Shown: positions 38,112 to 50,255, numbered from the stretch's first letter. The stretch is DNA of 54,496 nucleotides from Saprolegnia diclina VS20 (GCF_000281045.1 NW_008246095.1:445197-499692), one strand, 5' to 3'. Numbers and translations: made by a program. The notes: generated from the letters alone by a model not told the origin.

Positions 38112-39450
38112 CGAATCTCGGAGAATGCAGACTGGGGCCCGAAATCGAAGGGTCGTTTCGCGCGCGTGGTGAGCCCTAAACCGCGACGCTTGGGCGATCG
38201 CGAACCGGCGCGCCGTTGCACGAGAAACAAGTATGGAAGAAAATACCGGCACCTGATTGGCCGACGCACGATCTTTGGGAGGATGCCAGTTGGTGCCAGC
38301 CACCGAACGCGTGTGGTCAGGCGCCGAGTCTGACGCAACGAGTAGCTTTGTACTGGCGATCGTCGAGCTTACGTTTAGTACTGTACGTGTAGAGCAGACT
38401 CTGCTGCATGTGCCTCTCGGATTTGGATAAGACCCCAAAGACGCGGCCATTGTGGGCGACGCGGAATAGAAGGTTCGCAGTGCATCTTGTCTATGCAAAT
38501 GCGCTGGATGGGGCTTTGGTGCGGAGGCCCACGTCAACGTCGGGCGTCGACTTGTTTCTGCTGCTTGCCCACCCAAGGTGCGCGTGGACCGAGGAGACGT
38601 CCCACCCTCGGAGAGCAACCACTGGCGCAAAGTATGGGCGAGAACCAGACGCGATGGCCCTTCGTGCTCACGTTCAAGATTCGTCGCGCTTACGACACTG
38701 CCAGCTGGGGCAATTGACACGGCAATCTGCCCCGTCCTGGATAAAATCAGTGTGTATGAGCACACTTCTGTTTGCAGTTGCGTAGCTACTCGGGCGCTGC
38801 AGCTGCGGACCATCCTGCGCAAAGGATGCTTTGCCAGTGCCATCCAAGGCGCGCCGTCGCGAACCCATCCTCTCGCGCCGCAGGAATAACCAGATTGCCA
38901 CGCATACAAGTGTGGCAAGTGCATAGCAGCGGCGCCGGAGAAGCGGCCGAGCACATGTCGGCACACGGAACGCGAGTAGCAGATGTGCAAGCCCCAATAG
39001 GCGCTGGCGTGGGACGTCGTGGCATTGCATACTCGGTCGCCTGCCGACTCGGTGCCGTGCCTGCCCAATCCACGATCTTGGCGGGGCCGACTCTGCTCCT
39101 GGCCTTTCTGTGCAGGTGCATATTCGTTTGGCGAATATATTGGTTTTGGAGAGGTCTCCCATAGTGTATAAACGTGCATTTCCTATTAGCATGATACTCG
39201 AGTATCAAGTACTAGAGGGTATCGCATGGTACAGTATCGTCCACCGACCAGGGCGTCGCGCGACCAGGTTGCATCTCGCCTGATGTGGTGCTTGCACCAT
39301 GTGTTTACCCGATGCCAACGGCGCCGAGGAGGGCGGTCGGTCGTCCAACTCTGCAGTAGCCACTCTCGTGATGGCGCAGCCTGCTGCATCATTGATGGAC
39401 CCACGCCATTTCCTCTTTGGCCACCGCCTCGACACCCAGTACACAACACC
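38112..39450. other. Intergenic region with long open upstream frame
   Basis: 1.34 kb between the giant gene and the three-finger gene, which are head to head. An inverted CCAAT (gattgg, 38255-38260) lies about 145 bp upstream of the giant gene's ATG. The frame of that gene stays open for about 355 codons further upstream, but the residues (rich in S, R, A, H, C, W) look like translated non-coding DNA. No gene is called. Confidence 0.5.
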
Positions 39451-40053
39451 ATGGACCTCCACTTCATCTTGACGCCGCCGACGACGACAACGACCGCCGT
39501 CGAGAGTAATGCCGTGCACAACAAGTACACGTTGGAAGGCTCGGGTAATTCGTCGCCGACGAGCCCCGAAGGCCTCTACCCGTCCTACGATCAGCACCAC
39601 CAGCACCACCAGCACCAGCACCAGCAGGAAGTGTTTTCACCCGTCTTTCGCGCACCGACGCTGCCGCCGCTCTGCACCTTGCACCCGGAGCACGTTCGAC
39701 CGTCCGATAAGAACATTCAGTGGTACCGCAGTGTCATGGCGCGCACCAACCCGCTCGAGAGCATGATCCAAGGGCCCATGAAGCGCCCGACGCCCGTCCA
39801 AACCGCACCCCGTGGCGGCGCGTGCATCATCCAAGGCTGCCGCAACAAGGCGGTGAGCCGCGGCAAGTGCATCACGCACGGCGGTGGCTGCCGCTGTAAG
39901 TTTGAGGGCTGCGTCAACGGCGCCAAGATGCGCGGGCTCTGCCACCTGCATGGCGGGAAGCGGCAGTGCCAGCAAGACGGCTGCCAAAAAGATGCCAAAC
40001 TCAAGGGGCTCTGCTGGGCGCACGGTGGCCGCCGCCCCAAACCCACCAAGTAG
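39451..40053 (+). CDS. WRKY19-like zinc-finger protein with three C-x4-C-x9-C-x2-H repeats
   Basis: A single-exon gene of 200 residues starting MDLHFILTPPTTTTTAV at 39451. The upstream part of the open frame is not protein-like. The N-terminal half is low complexity: a poly-Thr run, then His/Gln repeats near residues 50-63. Residues about 128-198 hold three tandem fingers of identical spacing: CIIQGCRNKAVSRGKCITHG, CKFEGCVNGAKMRGLCHLHG and CQQDGCQKDAKLKGLCWAHG. These match the short Cys/His repeats annotated in oomycete and plant WRKY19-like proteins. No WRKYGQK DNA-binding motif is present, so it is not a true WRKY factor. Nucleic-acid or protein binding is inferred. Confidence 0.87.
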   Translation: MDLHFILTPPTTTTTAVESNAVHNKYTLEGSGNSSPTSPEGLYPSYDQHHQHHQHQHQQEVFSPVFRAPTLPPLCTLHPEHVRPSDKNIQWYRSVMARTNPLESMIQGPMKRPTPVQTAPRGGACIIQGCRNKAVSRGKCITHGGGCRCKFEGCVNGAKMRGLCHLHGGKRQCQQDGCQKDAKLKGLCWAHGGRRPKPTK

Positions 40054-40991
40054 TTGTCATCGCCCATCCTTATATTTATATCCAATATACGACCATGTAA
40101 AGCTAAAGTCCAACGGGGTTGGCTTCTTCAACACGGTTTACACGACGTCTCTATCAGGTCAACGCATTCGGTACGACGGCGTCGGGGTGTAGGTACGAGG
40201 AGGTACGAGGAGGTAGCTCGAGCTTTTGCCGATCCTCTTATGAGCGTACTGTAGTACACAGCGTTGCAGAGGCAGTGCAGGAGATGTCTGCGGCACCGAG
40301 GACGCACGAGCGTTCGACGATTGGGTGCGAGCACGTCGCAGGCTCCAGCAGCGTCATCCATATACGATACTTGGCGCCGTCGCCTCTTGGGTGGTTGCAG
40401 GCGCCGTGGATTTGCGCGGCCCACGTTTATGAAGCGCAACGCGCGATCACCGCTCCACTGCACGGCCTTCCAAGCGCGGAGGAGGATCGGGGGCAAGCCA
40501 GCGCGGGTTCAAGTCCCCTTCAAGATGGCTGCCATCCACGATCGCGCGGACAGCGCGTTTTTGGATCCTTCGAGCGAGCATCCCCGCACTTCCCATGCAG
40601 TAGTATCTCTACGTAGTCCCATCCGATAACGAATTCGACAAGGCGTCGATACACTCTCACCCTCCCGCTGCTAGTACGGACTCTGGTCGTCTTTGGCACC
40701 ACTTGTGGGTTAAAAATCCACCTTTTAGTACAGAGCCAAGCTCCGGGCTGCACTATCACGCCTCGCTACCCGACTGCATCGGCTCGATCGGGACTCGTCG
40801 CGATAGTATGGACTTTCGGAGCTGCATCGGTCGACGATCGGTCCTTTCTCGAAAGTCGATGGGGTCGGCCAATCCACGCCTCGGATTTCGTAATTAATGG
40901 CCAATCAAAGAGGTTGGATCTTGAGGTAGGGGGCCCTAGCGAAACGTTTGGAAAAGCACGGTGGTGCGTGTGGGGGGTGGTGCAAAAAGCC
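40054..40991. other. Intergenic region upstream of SF3B4
   Basis: 938 bp. A short direct repeat of 'tacgaggagg' lies near 40195-40215. A tRNA-like T-loop string at about 40505-40520 does not fold into a tRNA. CCAAT motifs at 40869-40873 and 40901-40907 lie 85-125 bp upstream of the SF3B4 start. No gene was seen. Confidence 0.5.
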
Positions 40992-41831
40992 ATGTCTGCG
41001 TCGGCGGCCATCGAACAGCGCAACCAGGAGGCGACCGTCTATGTGGGCAACCTCGACGAGAAGGTGACCGAGGAGCTGCTCTGGGAGCTCATGCTGCAGG
41101 TCGGCGTCGTCGTCAACGTGCACATCCCGCGCGACAAGGTCACGTCCAAGCACAGCGGCTTTGGCTTTGTCGAGTTCCGCACCGAGGAGGACGCCGAGTA
41201 TGCGACCAAGGTCATGAACATGATCCAGCTCTTCAACAAGATCATCAAGGTCAAGAAGGCATCGCAGGACACGAAGACGCTCGACATTGGCGCCAACCTC
41301 TTCCTCGGCAACCTCGACCCGGACGTCGACGAGAAGCTCCTCTACGACACCTTCTCGGTCTTTGGCGGCATCATCGAGACGCCCAAGGTCATGCGCGACG
41401 TCGATACGAAGCAGTCAAAGGGCTTTGGCTTTGTTGCCTACGACTCGTTTGAGGCTGCGGACCTTGCGATCGAGTGCATGAACGGCCAGTACCTCTGCAA
41501 CCGGCAGATCGTCGTCCAGTACGCATACAAGAAGGGCAGCCAGAGCGAGCGCCACGGGTCGCAGGCCGAGCGCCTCCTCGCGTCCAACAACCCAAGCAAG
41601 ATCAAGCCCCACACGCGGTTTGCGTTTGCGACGCCGGCCGTGCCGGCCGCGCCGACCATGATGCACGCCCAGATGCACCCCCAGATGGGCCACACCATGT
41701 ACCAGCAGCCGCCGCCGCCGCCCGCCGGCATGATGTACCAGCAGCCCCCGCCCGTGCCGGCGACCATGATGTACCAGCAACCGGCGCCCATGTACAGCAT
41801 GCCACCGCCGCCGCCGCCGCAACAGTATTAA
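40992..41831 (+). CDS. SF3B4: Splicing factor 3B subunit 4 (SF3B4/SAP49)
   Basis: A U2 snRNP component that contacts pre-mRNA near the branch site. Single exon, 279 residues from ATG 40992 ([20 protein letters not shown]). RRM1 spans about 15-92 with RNP2 'VYVGNL' and RNP1 'SGFGFVEF'. RRM2 spans about 102-182 with 'LFLGNL' and 'KGFGFVAY'. These are followed by the SF3B4-typical tail ('[18 protein letters not shown]') and a Pro/Met/Gln-rich C-terminus. Length and order match lower-eukaryote SF3B4, shorter than the human protein only in the proline tail. The stop lies 47 bp from the convergent TSC2 stop. CCAATCA at 40901-40907 is 85 bp upstream of the ATG. Confidence 0.96.
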   Translation: MSASAAIEQRNQEATVYVGNLDEKVTEELLWELMLQVGVVVNVHIPRDKVTSKHSGFGFVEFRTEEDAEYATKVMNMIQLFNKIIKVKKASQDTKTLDIGANLFLGNLDPDVDEKLLYDTFSVFGGIIETPKVMRDVDTKQSKGFGFVAYDSFEAADLAIECMNGQYLCNRQIVVQYAYKKGSQSERHGSQAERLLASNNPSKIKPHTRFAFATPAVPAAPTMMHAQMHPQMGHTMYQQPPPPPAGMMYQQPPPVPATMMYQQPAPMYSMPPPPPPQQY

Positions 41832-41878
41832 ACGACGACAATCGACACTCTCTACCTTGACCCTGGACGCCGCCATTC

Positions 41879-44800
41879 TTAGGACGCTTGCACTTTCCAG
41901 CGCTGCCCAATGAGCTTGATCTGCTTGAGGCGGTCTTCTGCGTTGAGCACAAACTCGATGCGGTCGTGGTGGAACGCGCGGCAGGCCAAACTCGCGTTCA
42001 GCGCCGTGAGCCGGACGGCCTCGGCCACGCAGAGCGCCGGCACGATTTGTGTCCCGCTCAGCGGACCAAACACGAGGCCGTCTTGCTTGCAGAGGACGCG
42101 GACGCGGTAGAACGACGGGCACTCGTCGAGCGGCTGGACGACGATACGGACGTCCGTAAAGTGTCCGGACACGACCGGCTCGTCCGCGACGTCACTGTGC
42201 ACGTCGTCCAAGTAAATTATGTGCACAAAGTCGTTGCCGAGATGACGCTTCTTGCTGTGTCGCCGTCCGTCGCCGTCCTCGGCGCTCGACAATGACGGCG
42301 ACGAGGTGCCGTCGTTCTCCGTTGGCTCGGAGAGCGGTCCGTGCATCATGGTAGGAACGTGAAACACAACCTGGTGACCATAAGACGCCGAAGAACCGCG
42401 ACAACCACCTACCTGCAGGCACGAGTCGCGGTAGATAAGGCCGTACGTGCCGTCGCTGCTGTTCGGCGACGTGTCGAGGCCCCCGTTGTAGCCGTCGATG
42501 GCGTCCATGCGAACGATGCGCCCGAGACCGCGCAAGAAGCGCACATAGCGAGGGCTACCACCGACGACCGAGAGCACGTCCTTCTCGTTGGCCTTGCCGC
42601 GGGCCACGTAGAGGACGCCGATCTTGTGCGTCTCGTAGGGTGGTGAGAGATCGAGGACGCTCAGCGCCCGTGTGAGCCCGTCACCGTCGACGAGCTCGTC
42701 CAAGCCGCTGAGCTGGTGTGCCACGAGTGGGTTGATGTCAAAGAGCTGGCTCATGACATGGAGCGGGTGCGCCTCCTCTACCACAGGAGGCTATGAACAT
42801 GCTGGTGACGGCGTACGACCCTACCCTTGGGCGATGTGTCGAGACGGTAGCGCTGGGTGCCGGTCGCGCGTCGGACGACGACCTGTGTGACGCCGAGCCC
42901 GGTCCGGACCGTCACGATCGTGTTTTGAAAGCTCCACGATCTACGCGCTGCATGAGCGACGGCGGCACATGGTAAGCACGCACACTTGGCGGGGCGCGGG
43001 CAAGAGGCGGGGCGCGGGCTCGGGCGTTGCCGGTGCAAACGCGATCGACTTGATGTAGTCCATGGCGACTTGGTCCAGCACGGGCGCGTCTGGACTTGAT
43101 AGTAACGGCACCGCGGCGTGGGCCAACGCGCCCCGGAGCGCCACGGGCGCGCAGGCAAAGCAGTGTGCGAGCACCATGTAGGCGCTGTACACGATGCGCT
43201 TTGGCGCGCTCGGCAAGTGCAGTCCCCGCAGCGCAAAGTGCAAAATCGCATCGGACTGCACCTCGGCCAGTGCTCGCGTCCGGTGCGCTCGAAACAAGTT
43301 TAGAAGCAGCTCGAGGCCCATGCACACGAGGTCGGGGACAAAGCTGCCGTCGTCCGTGGTGCACGTTCGTTGGACGATCGCGTCGACGATGGCGGGAAGC
43401 ACGCTCTCCGCTTCGTCCGGCATCAAGAGCGAGAGCGTCCCGAGGCCAGAGGTCACAGTGTGGGCCAGCGCCCGTTCCGCGGCCTGGAGCGCCATATCCG
43501 GGGCGGTGGGGACGCCATTTGCCGGCCAGGCGGCCACGGACGGGCGCAGGTCGAGGCCGTGGACAAATGTTAAGAAGAGTCGGCGCTGCGCCGCCGCATT
43601 GAGCTGGGCGTCCGTGCTGCCAAAGAGCAGGAGCAGCTCAAAGCCGCGATCGAGGTACGTGGCCGCCGCGCGCCGCCATGCGCTCGGACTCACGTCGGCA
43701 GCGAGTCCGTGCGCGATCGCAGCGCGGCCAAACGCGCGGCACTCGACACACGACACGAGCTTGAGCGCCATGTCGCTCAGGTTCACGTCGTGGAGCACGA
43801 ACCGGTTCTCGAGCATCTTGCGCAGCGCAGCGATGGCAAGCTCCAGTACGTCCGTGTGGGTTTCTGTGCTCGCGAGGCTCAGAAGCGCGACGACAGCCTT
43901 GGCCACCGGCACACACGCCATGTGCAGACCATGCGAGACAGCACTCCGAGCCGACACTAGCAGCCGCGAAACTTTGGTTTCGTGGGGCAGCTCCAATTGC
44001 ATCTAGAGTATTGGGATGTACAGTCGTTGATGCCGCGACCCGAGTATGTACCTGGTACGACGCGTTGGCTGTCGAGAGACGCAAGAGACACTCGACCGCG
44101 GTCCGGCGCACGGCCACATGCCGGTGCGTCGCACAGTAGCCTACAGCATCCCCTTGTCCGCTGAGATAAGACATCATGTGTACCTGTCAATAGCTCGTAC
44201 GTGCGCACGGCGCGGACCAGCGGGACGTGCAAGAAGCACACTTCAAAGAGCTTGACGATCGCGTGGACGCCAATCTCTTGGGCGTCGGTCGACTTGGACG
44301 CGACGACCGCATTGTGCAAGATATCGACGAGCGCGTGAAACTTGGTCGTCTCGACGTGCTCGGCGACGCGCGCGAGGTGGTTGAGCCCCGACGAGCGCAC
44401 GTCCGGGCTCGGGTCGTCGTACACACACTCGAGCGCCGGCAGAAGAAACTCCTCGAGGACCCGGTCTTCGCAAAGGAACCGACTCGCGTCCAGCGTCTCG
44501 AACAGCACGTGCAGCGCTGCGAGCCGCACGGGCGACGGCACCGCCGTGGCATGGTAAAAATGCGTCAAAACGTCGGCGAGGTGACTCGACCACTGCGGGT
44601 GCGTCACGGGGTGGCACGCCGCACCGCGATGCGCCACAAGCCGCATAAGGAGCGGCTCGGGGCACTGCGCGAGGTACACTTGGGCGACATCCAGGAAGGC
44701 ATCAACGTCGCCTTGAAACTGGTCGGCGTCGACGAGCTTGTCGATGAGGACGAGCGTCTCGAGAAGGTTGGTGCGAATTTCGACTGGGCGGTCCGGCGAG

Positions 44801-46040
44801 AGCACCCATGGCTGGAGCGCGAACAAGCAGTCAAAGATGATGCGCCACTCGACCAAGAGCTGGTCGCCGTACTTTTTGACGAGCCGGAGGAGCGAGACGA
44901 CCACTTCTTGGACGACGACAACGTGGTGGGACTCGAGCGCGCGCCGGTGGCTCTGCAAAATCGTGGCCCAGCCAAACTCGAGCTCCGTGATGCGCTTCCA
45001 GCCCCAGCACGACATGGCGAGAAAGTAGATGGCGCCGCGCTGGACGTACGGCGACGTCGCTTTCGTCTCGAGAAGGTCCAGGAGCCCGTGGAGGGTATGG
45101 TGCCGGCTCGGGCCCAAGAGCAGCTTCTTGATGACGCCCCAGGTGAGGTCGGCCAGACTGTTGGCCAGTCCGCAGATCGTCTGGAGACACGCGGGTGCTG
45201 ACGCAGCGCGATCGAGCTTGTGCGCCACAAGCTTGGACGCAAACATGAGGAAGCGCTCCCCCACGTCCGTGTCGCCGCGCGTCCACGCCACGTCCGAGTG
45301 CGCGGCCAGCGTCACAGCAAACTCCGTGATAACCTCCAGAGAGAGCGCATGCGGTGAGCGCCGAACGATGCAGTGGAGGAGCGAGAGGAGATCCTTCTGC
45401 GCGTCCGACTCGCGCAGCAGCTGGAGAAGGTACGGTCCGAGGTCGGTCGCGAACGGGCCGACGAGCCGTCCGTCCTGCAGCACGCGGCGCAGACTCTTTT
45501 GCCGCCGACTATAGTCGCCGTGGCCTTGCAGCAGCGCGCGAAAGATCGAGGTGCGCAGCGCCATGAGCGCCTACAAGGGTCGTCGATACCTACATCGTTC
45601 AAGCGTCCAAGGCGTACCCGGTCAGCGTGCAAGTCAAAGCACGTGTCGATAAAGTCAAATGCAAGCGCGCGGGCGTCGGCGGACCGGTGGCTGAGAAGGT
45701 CCTGCACGCACTCCCACATGGCCACGAGCGATGCGCCGTCGACGCGGACGCGACGCAAGTCGGCAAGGATCTCGGCCACATGCTTGAGGTACGTCCGGTC
45801 GTCCTTGTGCCGTCCAGCGCCGAGGCTCAGCCCCAATGGATCAGTGCGCGCGTCCTGTGCTTGGTGCCGCAGCTGGCAGAGCTGCACGAGGGTCGCGACG
45901 TGGGCGACCACCGCCTCGTCGTCGATCGGCGACGCGATCGCCTTGCGCAGCACGTCGTGCTCGTCATCGCCCAGCGAGTCGGCGTCGCGCTCAGGGCCCA
46001 TGCGCGGTCCGTCCTCCGAGCTCTTCCGCGACGCAAACAT
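41879..46040 (-). CDS. TSC2: Tuberin (TSC2), Rheb GTPase-activating protein
   Basis: TSC2 with TSC1 inactivates the GTPase Rheb and so restrains TORC1 growth signalling on lysosomal or vacuolar membranes. Seven exons (46040-45618, 45570-44184, 44140-44052, 44002-42984, 42940-42825, 42777-42413, 42370-41879) give 1,296 residues, shorter than human tuberin (about 1,800). The N-terminal 950 residues are HEAT-like helices. A tuberin-specific strand region follows ('SFQNTIVTVRTGLGVTQVVV'). Residues about 1010-1290 are the Rap-GAP domain: 'THKIGVLYVARG', 'VRFLRGLGRIVRM' and 'SKKRHLGNDFVHIIY', which contains the catalytic asparagine thumb. The 42-nt intron 42371-42412 is open in frame; it is called because the donor and acceptor are good and its removal restores family spacing. 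Confidence 0.93.
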
Positions 46041-46396
46041 GGCGGGTACTAGTAGTTGCTAGCGACCGGATCCGCGGATTTCACCAGTCGCAGATGTTGG
46101 CTAAAAACACCCACATTGCACCACACCAGAACCAGCTACCAACCTCAACCAGCTACTCGGCTACGGCTACCCGAACACAGTGCTTACGAGAACACCTTTG
46201 GCCTGCCTCGAGGCCAACGCCAGATGAAGAGGGTTGAGGAAGCTAGCCGTCAACAAGCGTTGGCACAACGCTTCTGCGTGGGACACGACGGCGCTTCCGA
46301 CCTCGTCCCACGCAGTACGAGGTAGGAGCTTCAGCGCCAAGACTTGTTAGAGATGCCATCGAAGCACAACATGTTTAGGGCGAGGGTGTTGATCGA
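46041..46396. other. Intergenic region between TYW gene and TSC2
   Basis: 356 bp, both neighbours on the minus strand. It should hold the TSC2 promoter. No CCAAT box or open frame of note was seen. A few imperfect 'accagctac' repeats occur near 46125-46155. Confidence 0.45.
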
Positions 46397-49300
46397 CTAG
46401 AGAGTCGGGCGCGGCGAGCACCGAAGGTCGGCCACGATGTGGAAGACCTTGGGCGCATACGACTTGACGCGCTCAAAGTGCACGAGCTCGACGGTCCAGT
46501 GCTTGCCAAAGCTGACGGCGAGCGATTCGATCGAGCGCACAACATGCTGCTTCCTACAGCGTAACATTGGTTGCATGAGACCGAGCCCAAGGCGAGACCA
46601 GTCGCGTACCACGCGTCCATGTGATCAACGGCGACGTTTTCGTGGACGTGCAGCATACCGCCACCGGCCTTGAGCACCTGGACGGCAACGGGCCACCCGA
46701 GTTCGCTTGACGGCAGCAAACTAAGATTCGTCGCGCATGAGGTCCGTATCCGACGGTGACGCATGTACCCGAGGTTGACGCGATCGGCAATGGCACCGAG
46801 GCTCGGGCCCGTCACCCGGTTGTCGCCCAAGTAGACAGAGCAGCGGTCGCTCACGCCGTTGCGCGCAAGGTTGTGCTGGAGGCACGCGACCGAGTCGGGG
46901 TTCCACTCGAGCGCGTGGACGTACGCGGCCTTGCCGTGGACGAGGAATGGCACGACGTAGTAGCCAATGCCAGCGTACAAGTCGACAATCACCTCGTTCG
47001 CACAGCCTACATCGAGTTTTGGCGGAGATTCTTGGAAGAAGACGAGATATAGGAGGACCGATACGGGCCATGCGCGCCTTCTCCGTGACGTTGCCCGAGG
47101 AAAACATGACCCTTTCAATGTCCCAGCCGTACGTGAGGCCGTTCTCGCGCACCTCGACCCAGCCCACACCGCTATTTGTCATCGTTAGCTACGGACCAAG
47201 AGACGACGAGTACTTGGAAGGCGGCTCAAACGCCGGGTGGACAAAGAGGAGCGACACGCGGCTCTGGCGGCGGTCGTTCGGGTCGACGTCAGCGTTGCGC
47301 GCGACACGGCGGATGGTTTGCACGGCGTCGGCGACCGCGAGCCAGAGCGTTCGGTCTCGCCACGCAGGCTCCATGCAAGCGTTCTAAGCACCATGGCCAT
47401 GAGCTCCAACCAACAGTGGCCACGACCGACCTTGGGCAAGACGAGAATGTCTGCGATAAACTCAAACTTGGAGGGCGCGAGGCCGAGGCCGTGGGCCGCC
47501 GCGTGCGCCTGCAGAAGGCTGTGGACGAGGACGTTGGGGTTGAGCACAGGTTTGCGAGCATTCGCCGCGTCTACGACGACCGGCAAGTGCGCCAAGCTCT
47601 ACGACGGTGCTTACAGAAGACGGCACGGGGCGTCGACGTACCGACGGGAGGTCGGCGACCAAAATCGGCGCTACAAACACGCTCGGGTCCTCGTTCTACA
47701 GGACGTTTTGGTGACTCTGCTTGTATCGATAGACGGTGCTACCGAAGGGTGAATGCGGCGACTCTTGTCGTAGAGACCGAGCGCTTCGAGTTGCGTCTTG
47801 ACAGCCTTGACTTGGTCCTTCGGCACGAGCACGCCGTGGGCCTCCGTAACAGGCGTGTTTGGCGCGACGACGGCGACCGGGACGTCCGTGGTCGTTGCTG
47901 CTGCTTCTTTCTTCTGTTTGTTCTTCTTCTTGGACGGAGGGACCGCAAGCTTGGCGTCCGACGTTACTGCCGGCGTCTTCTTGACCCGAATAGGCGCGGC
48001 GTTGGTAATGGCGATGACGCAAGTGGCCGCAGCGCTCTCGGGCACGACGTGCGCCAAGTGCTTCTCCAGAACCTACGCGCATTTGAGATTCAAAAACGCA
48101 GTTCATTGCACACGACCTCGTCCGGACCGAGCTGCTGGATCGCGTCGTAGACGGGCACCATGCAGGCGCCGTCGACAGGTCCATTGACCTAGCAAGGGAT
48201 GAGGGATGTGCATACTACGCAGTAGGCGCAATGGTGGGCCTACCACGGGTGCGATGCGACGGTTCTTGTCGTAGAGCGAGAGCGCTTCGAGGCGTGTCTT
48301 GACCGTCTTGACAAGGGCCTTCTCGACGACGATGACCAGTGTCTTGGAGGCGGGTGCGGTTGTCGCACTGGCGCTAGCCGTACTGGCCTCGACGACCACC
48401 TGGAGCTCGAGGGCCAAGACGTAGACGGGGCTGTACACGCTTCCAAACCCAAAGCACTGGCAACTGCCGCCCGTGATGAGACACGACGCGGTCGCGTCGT
48501 CGTAGACCATGCTGTGGCTGCTCAACACTGCGCCGTCGTCGAGCGCCTCGTGTTGCCGCCAGCTCATTCCTACACGTGTGTTTTGAAGCCATTCTCGCCA
48601 TTCAACACCGTTGGTACGGTCGAGGTGGAGCGAAAAGACGTCCCGCTGGCACGTCATGAGCGACGACGAGCCGCCCGTGAGCACAATGTGCTGGTCCTGG
48701 ACGTTGACCGCCTGGAGACTGGCCCGTGCGCACGGCAGCACCTTGCCGGTCGTGGCTTGGACACGCCACGAGTCGCCAATCATGTCGTACACGTGGAGGC
48801 TCTGGAGCGTCATTTCATCCAGCGCGTCGGGCGTCGCGCGCCCCCCAAAGCAGTAGACCTCCTGGCGCACAGCCACCGCCGCGTGTTGAAACATACTCGG
48901 TCCTACATTTGGCTCGCAACATTCTTCACAAGCGATGGCATACCGGACCGGCGAACGCGCCACGCCGGCGGCGTCACACCAAGGTCGAGCACAAACACGT
49001 CATTGAGAACACGCGTGGCATCACGACCGCCAAGAATGACCATGGCGTTGCCGACTAGAGCGTATCGATGAAGCTCCCTTCACAACGTCAAGAAGAAGCT
49101 ACGCACCGAGGACTGCAGCATGGCCGTAGCGCGGAGAAGGGACGTCGCCCGTTGTCGCCAGGACCGTGCACTCGAGCGTCGTGAGGTTGATCGAGTAGAG
49201 TTCGTTGAGCGCCTTTGTGGGGCTCGCGCGACCGCCAAAGACGAGCATCGCGCCGTTGTGGACAACAGCCGAGTGGTGCATGCGGGCGGTCATGGGCATA

Positions 49301-50255
49301 TCGCATGTCTGCAGAACGGCCTTGGTGGCGGCATCGACAACAACAACGTCACTGAGACGCGAGGTACCCGTGGCGGTGGCACCTTGGCCGCCAAGCAAGT
49401 AGACGCGGCCCTTGTCTAGCCTCGCTTCATGAGTGATACCACCTCGGGAGAGAGGGAGGTGCGTACGGAGGACGCTCGTGTGGCCGGCACGAAGCACTTC
49501 GATAGCAGCGCGCGTTGCCGACATTGACGTTAGCTGCGTGCGCGGCGGCGCAAAGAGCGCTGACGAGAGCTCGGCCATGAAGCGCTGGGTCTTGACGACG
49601 TTGGCCGCAAACTTTTCGTTGGCGATCGCAAGGATCCAGCGCAAATACACGTCGTCGACCATGAGCTTTCCGTTCAGCGCGATCGGAATTTCCATCGAGT
49701 TGGCGGTCGTACGGATCGCGACCATTGTCCGCTTGTTGCCGAGGACGACGCCCGACTCGCGAAAGCCGCAGGCGAGACCGCACTGGAGCATGGCTTTGGC
49801 CGCCTCTTCGTCGCGGCATTGCACGTGCATGATGAACGGCTCGTGCTTGAAGATGACCTGGAACAAAACGCCATCGTATAGGACGGCAAAATGTGATGCA
49901 TACCATGCCATTGAGCTGCGACGGGTCGGCGAGCACGGCCGCGTGCAGCTCGTCGTACGAGACGGGCGCGTGCGAGCTCACGAGCCACTTGCCGCCTTTC
50001 GTGATCAAGTGGTCGGCGCCGTCTTCGGCGACGCCGCAAAAGACAGCGATGCGCCCCGAGCAACTGCTGCTCGTGACCTACACGAGCGGTGATGCACAGC
50101 CGTGACCGATGGCAGCGTACGTAGTTGGGATGGCCGTTCACGGCTTCGATCATATCGACGATCGGCGCATCGATGCTGCCCTTGGGCGACTTGTCGATCG
50201 CGTCCTGCAGCTTCTGGAGCGACTCGCGCTTGGACGCATCGAACGCATGCAGCAT
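46397..50255 (-). CDS. TYW2/3/4: TYW3-Kelch-TYW2 wybutosine synthesis fusion protein
   Basis: A trifunctional-type enzyme for wybutosine at G37 of tRNA-Phe. Fourteen exons (50255-50121, 50077-49904, 49857-49107, 49054-48944, 48902-48244, 48188-48114, 48072-47743, 47695-47642, 47598-47431, 47383-47214, 47171-47065, 47006-46769, 46720-46610, 46553-46397) give 1,079 residues. TYW3 methyltransferase: residues 1 to about 210 ('GSIDAPIVDMIEAVNGHPNY', 'SSSCSGRIAVF', 'FKHEPFIMHVQCRD'). Kelch propeller: about 235-570 ('MHHSAVVHNGAMLVFGG', 'VYCFGGRA'). TYW2 aminocarboxypropyl transferase: about 585-1079, with 'FSSGNVTEKARMA', the SAM site 'VDLYAGIGYYVVPFLVHG', 'ALEWNPDSV', and 'DRVNLGLLPSSELGW'. The order equals the plant TYW2/3/4 protein; the Kelch part corresponds to TYW4, but no TYW4 methyltransferase is present. 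The TYW2 N-terminal motif is duplicated. Confidence 0.93.

Noticed and set aside
39451-40053. True WRKY transcription factor
   Set aside because: No WRKYGQK heptad or C2H2 WRKY finger. Only the WRKY19-associated short Cys/His repeats are present.
40500-40530. tRNA-like T-arm string 'gggttcaagtcccc'
   Set aside because: Only part of the T-stem pairs, and no matching acceptor stem, D-arm or anticodon arm could be found on either strand.
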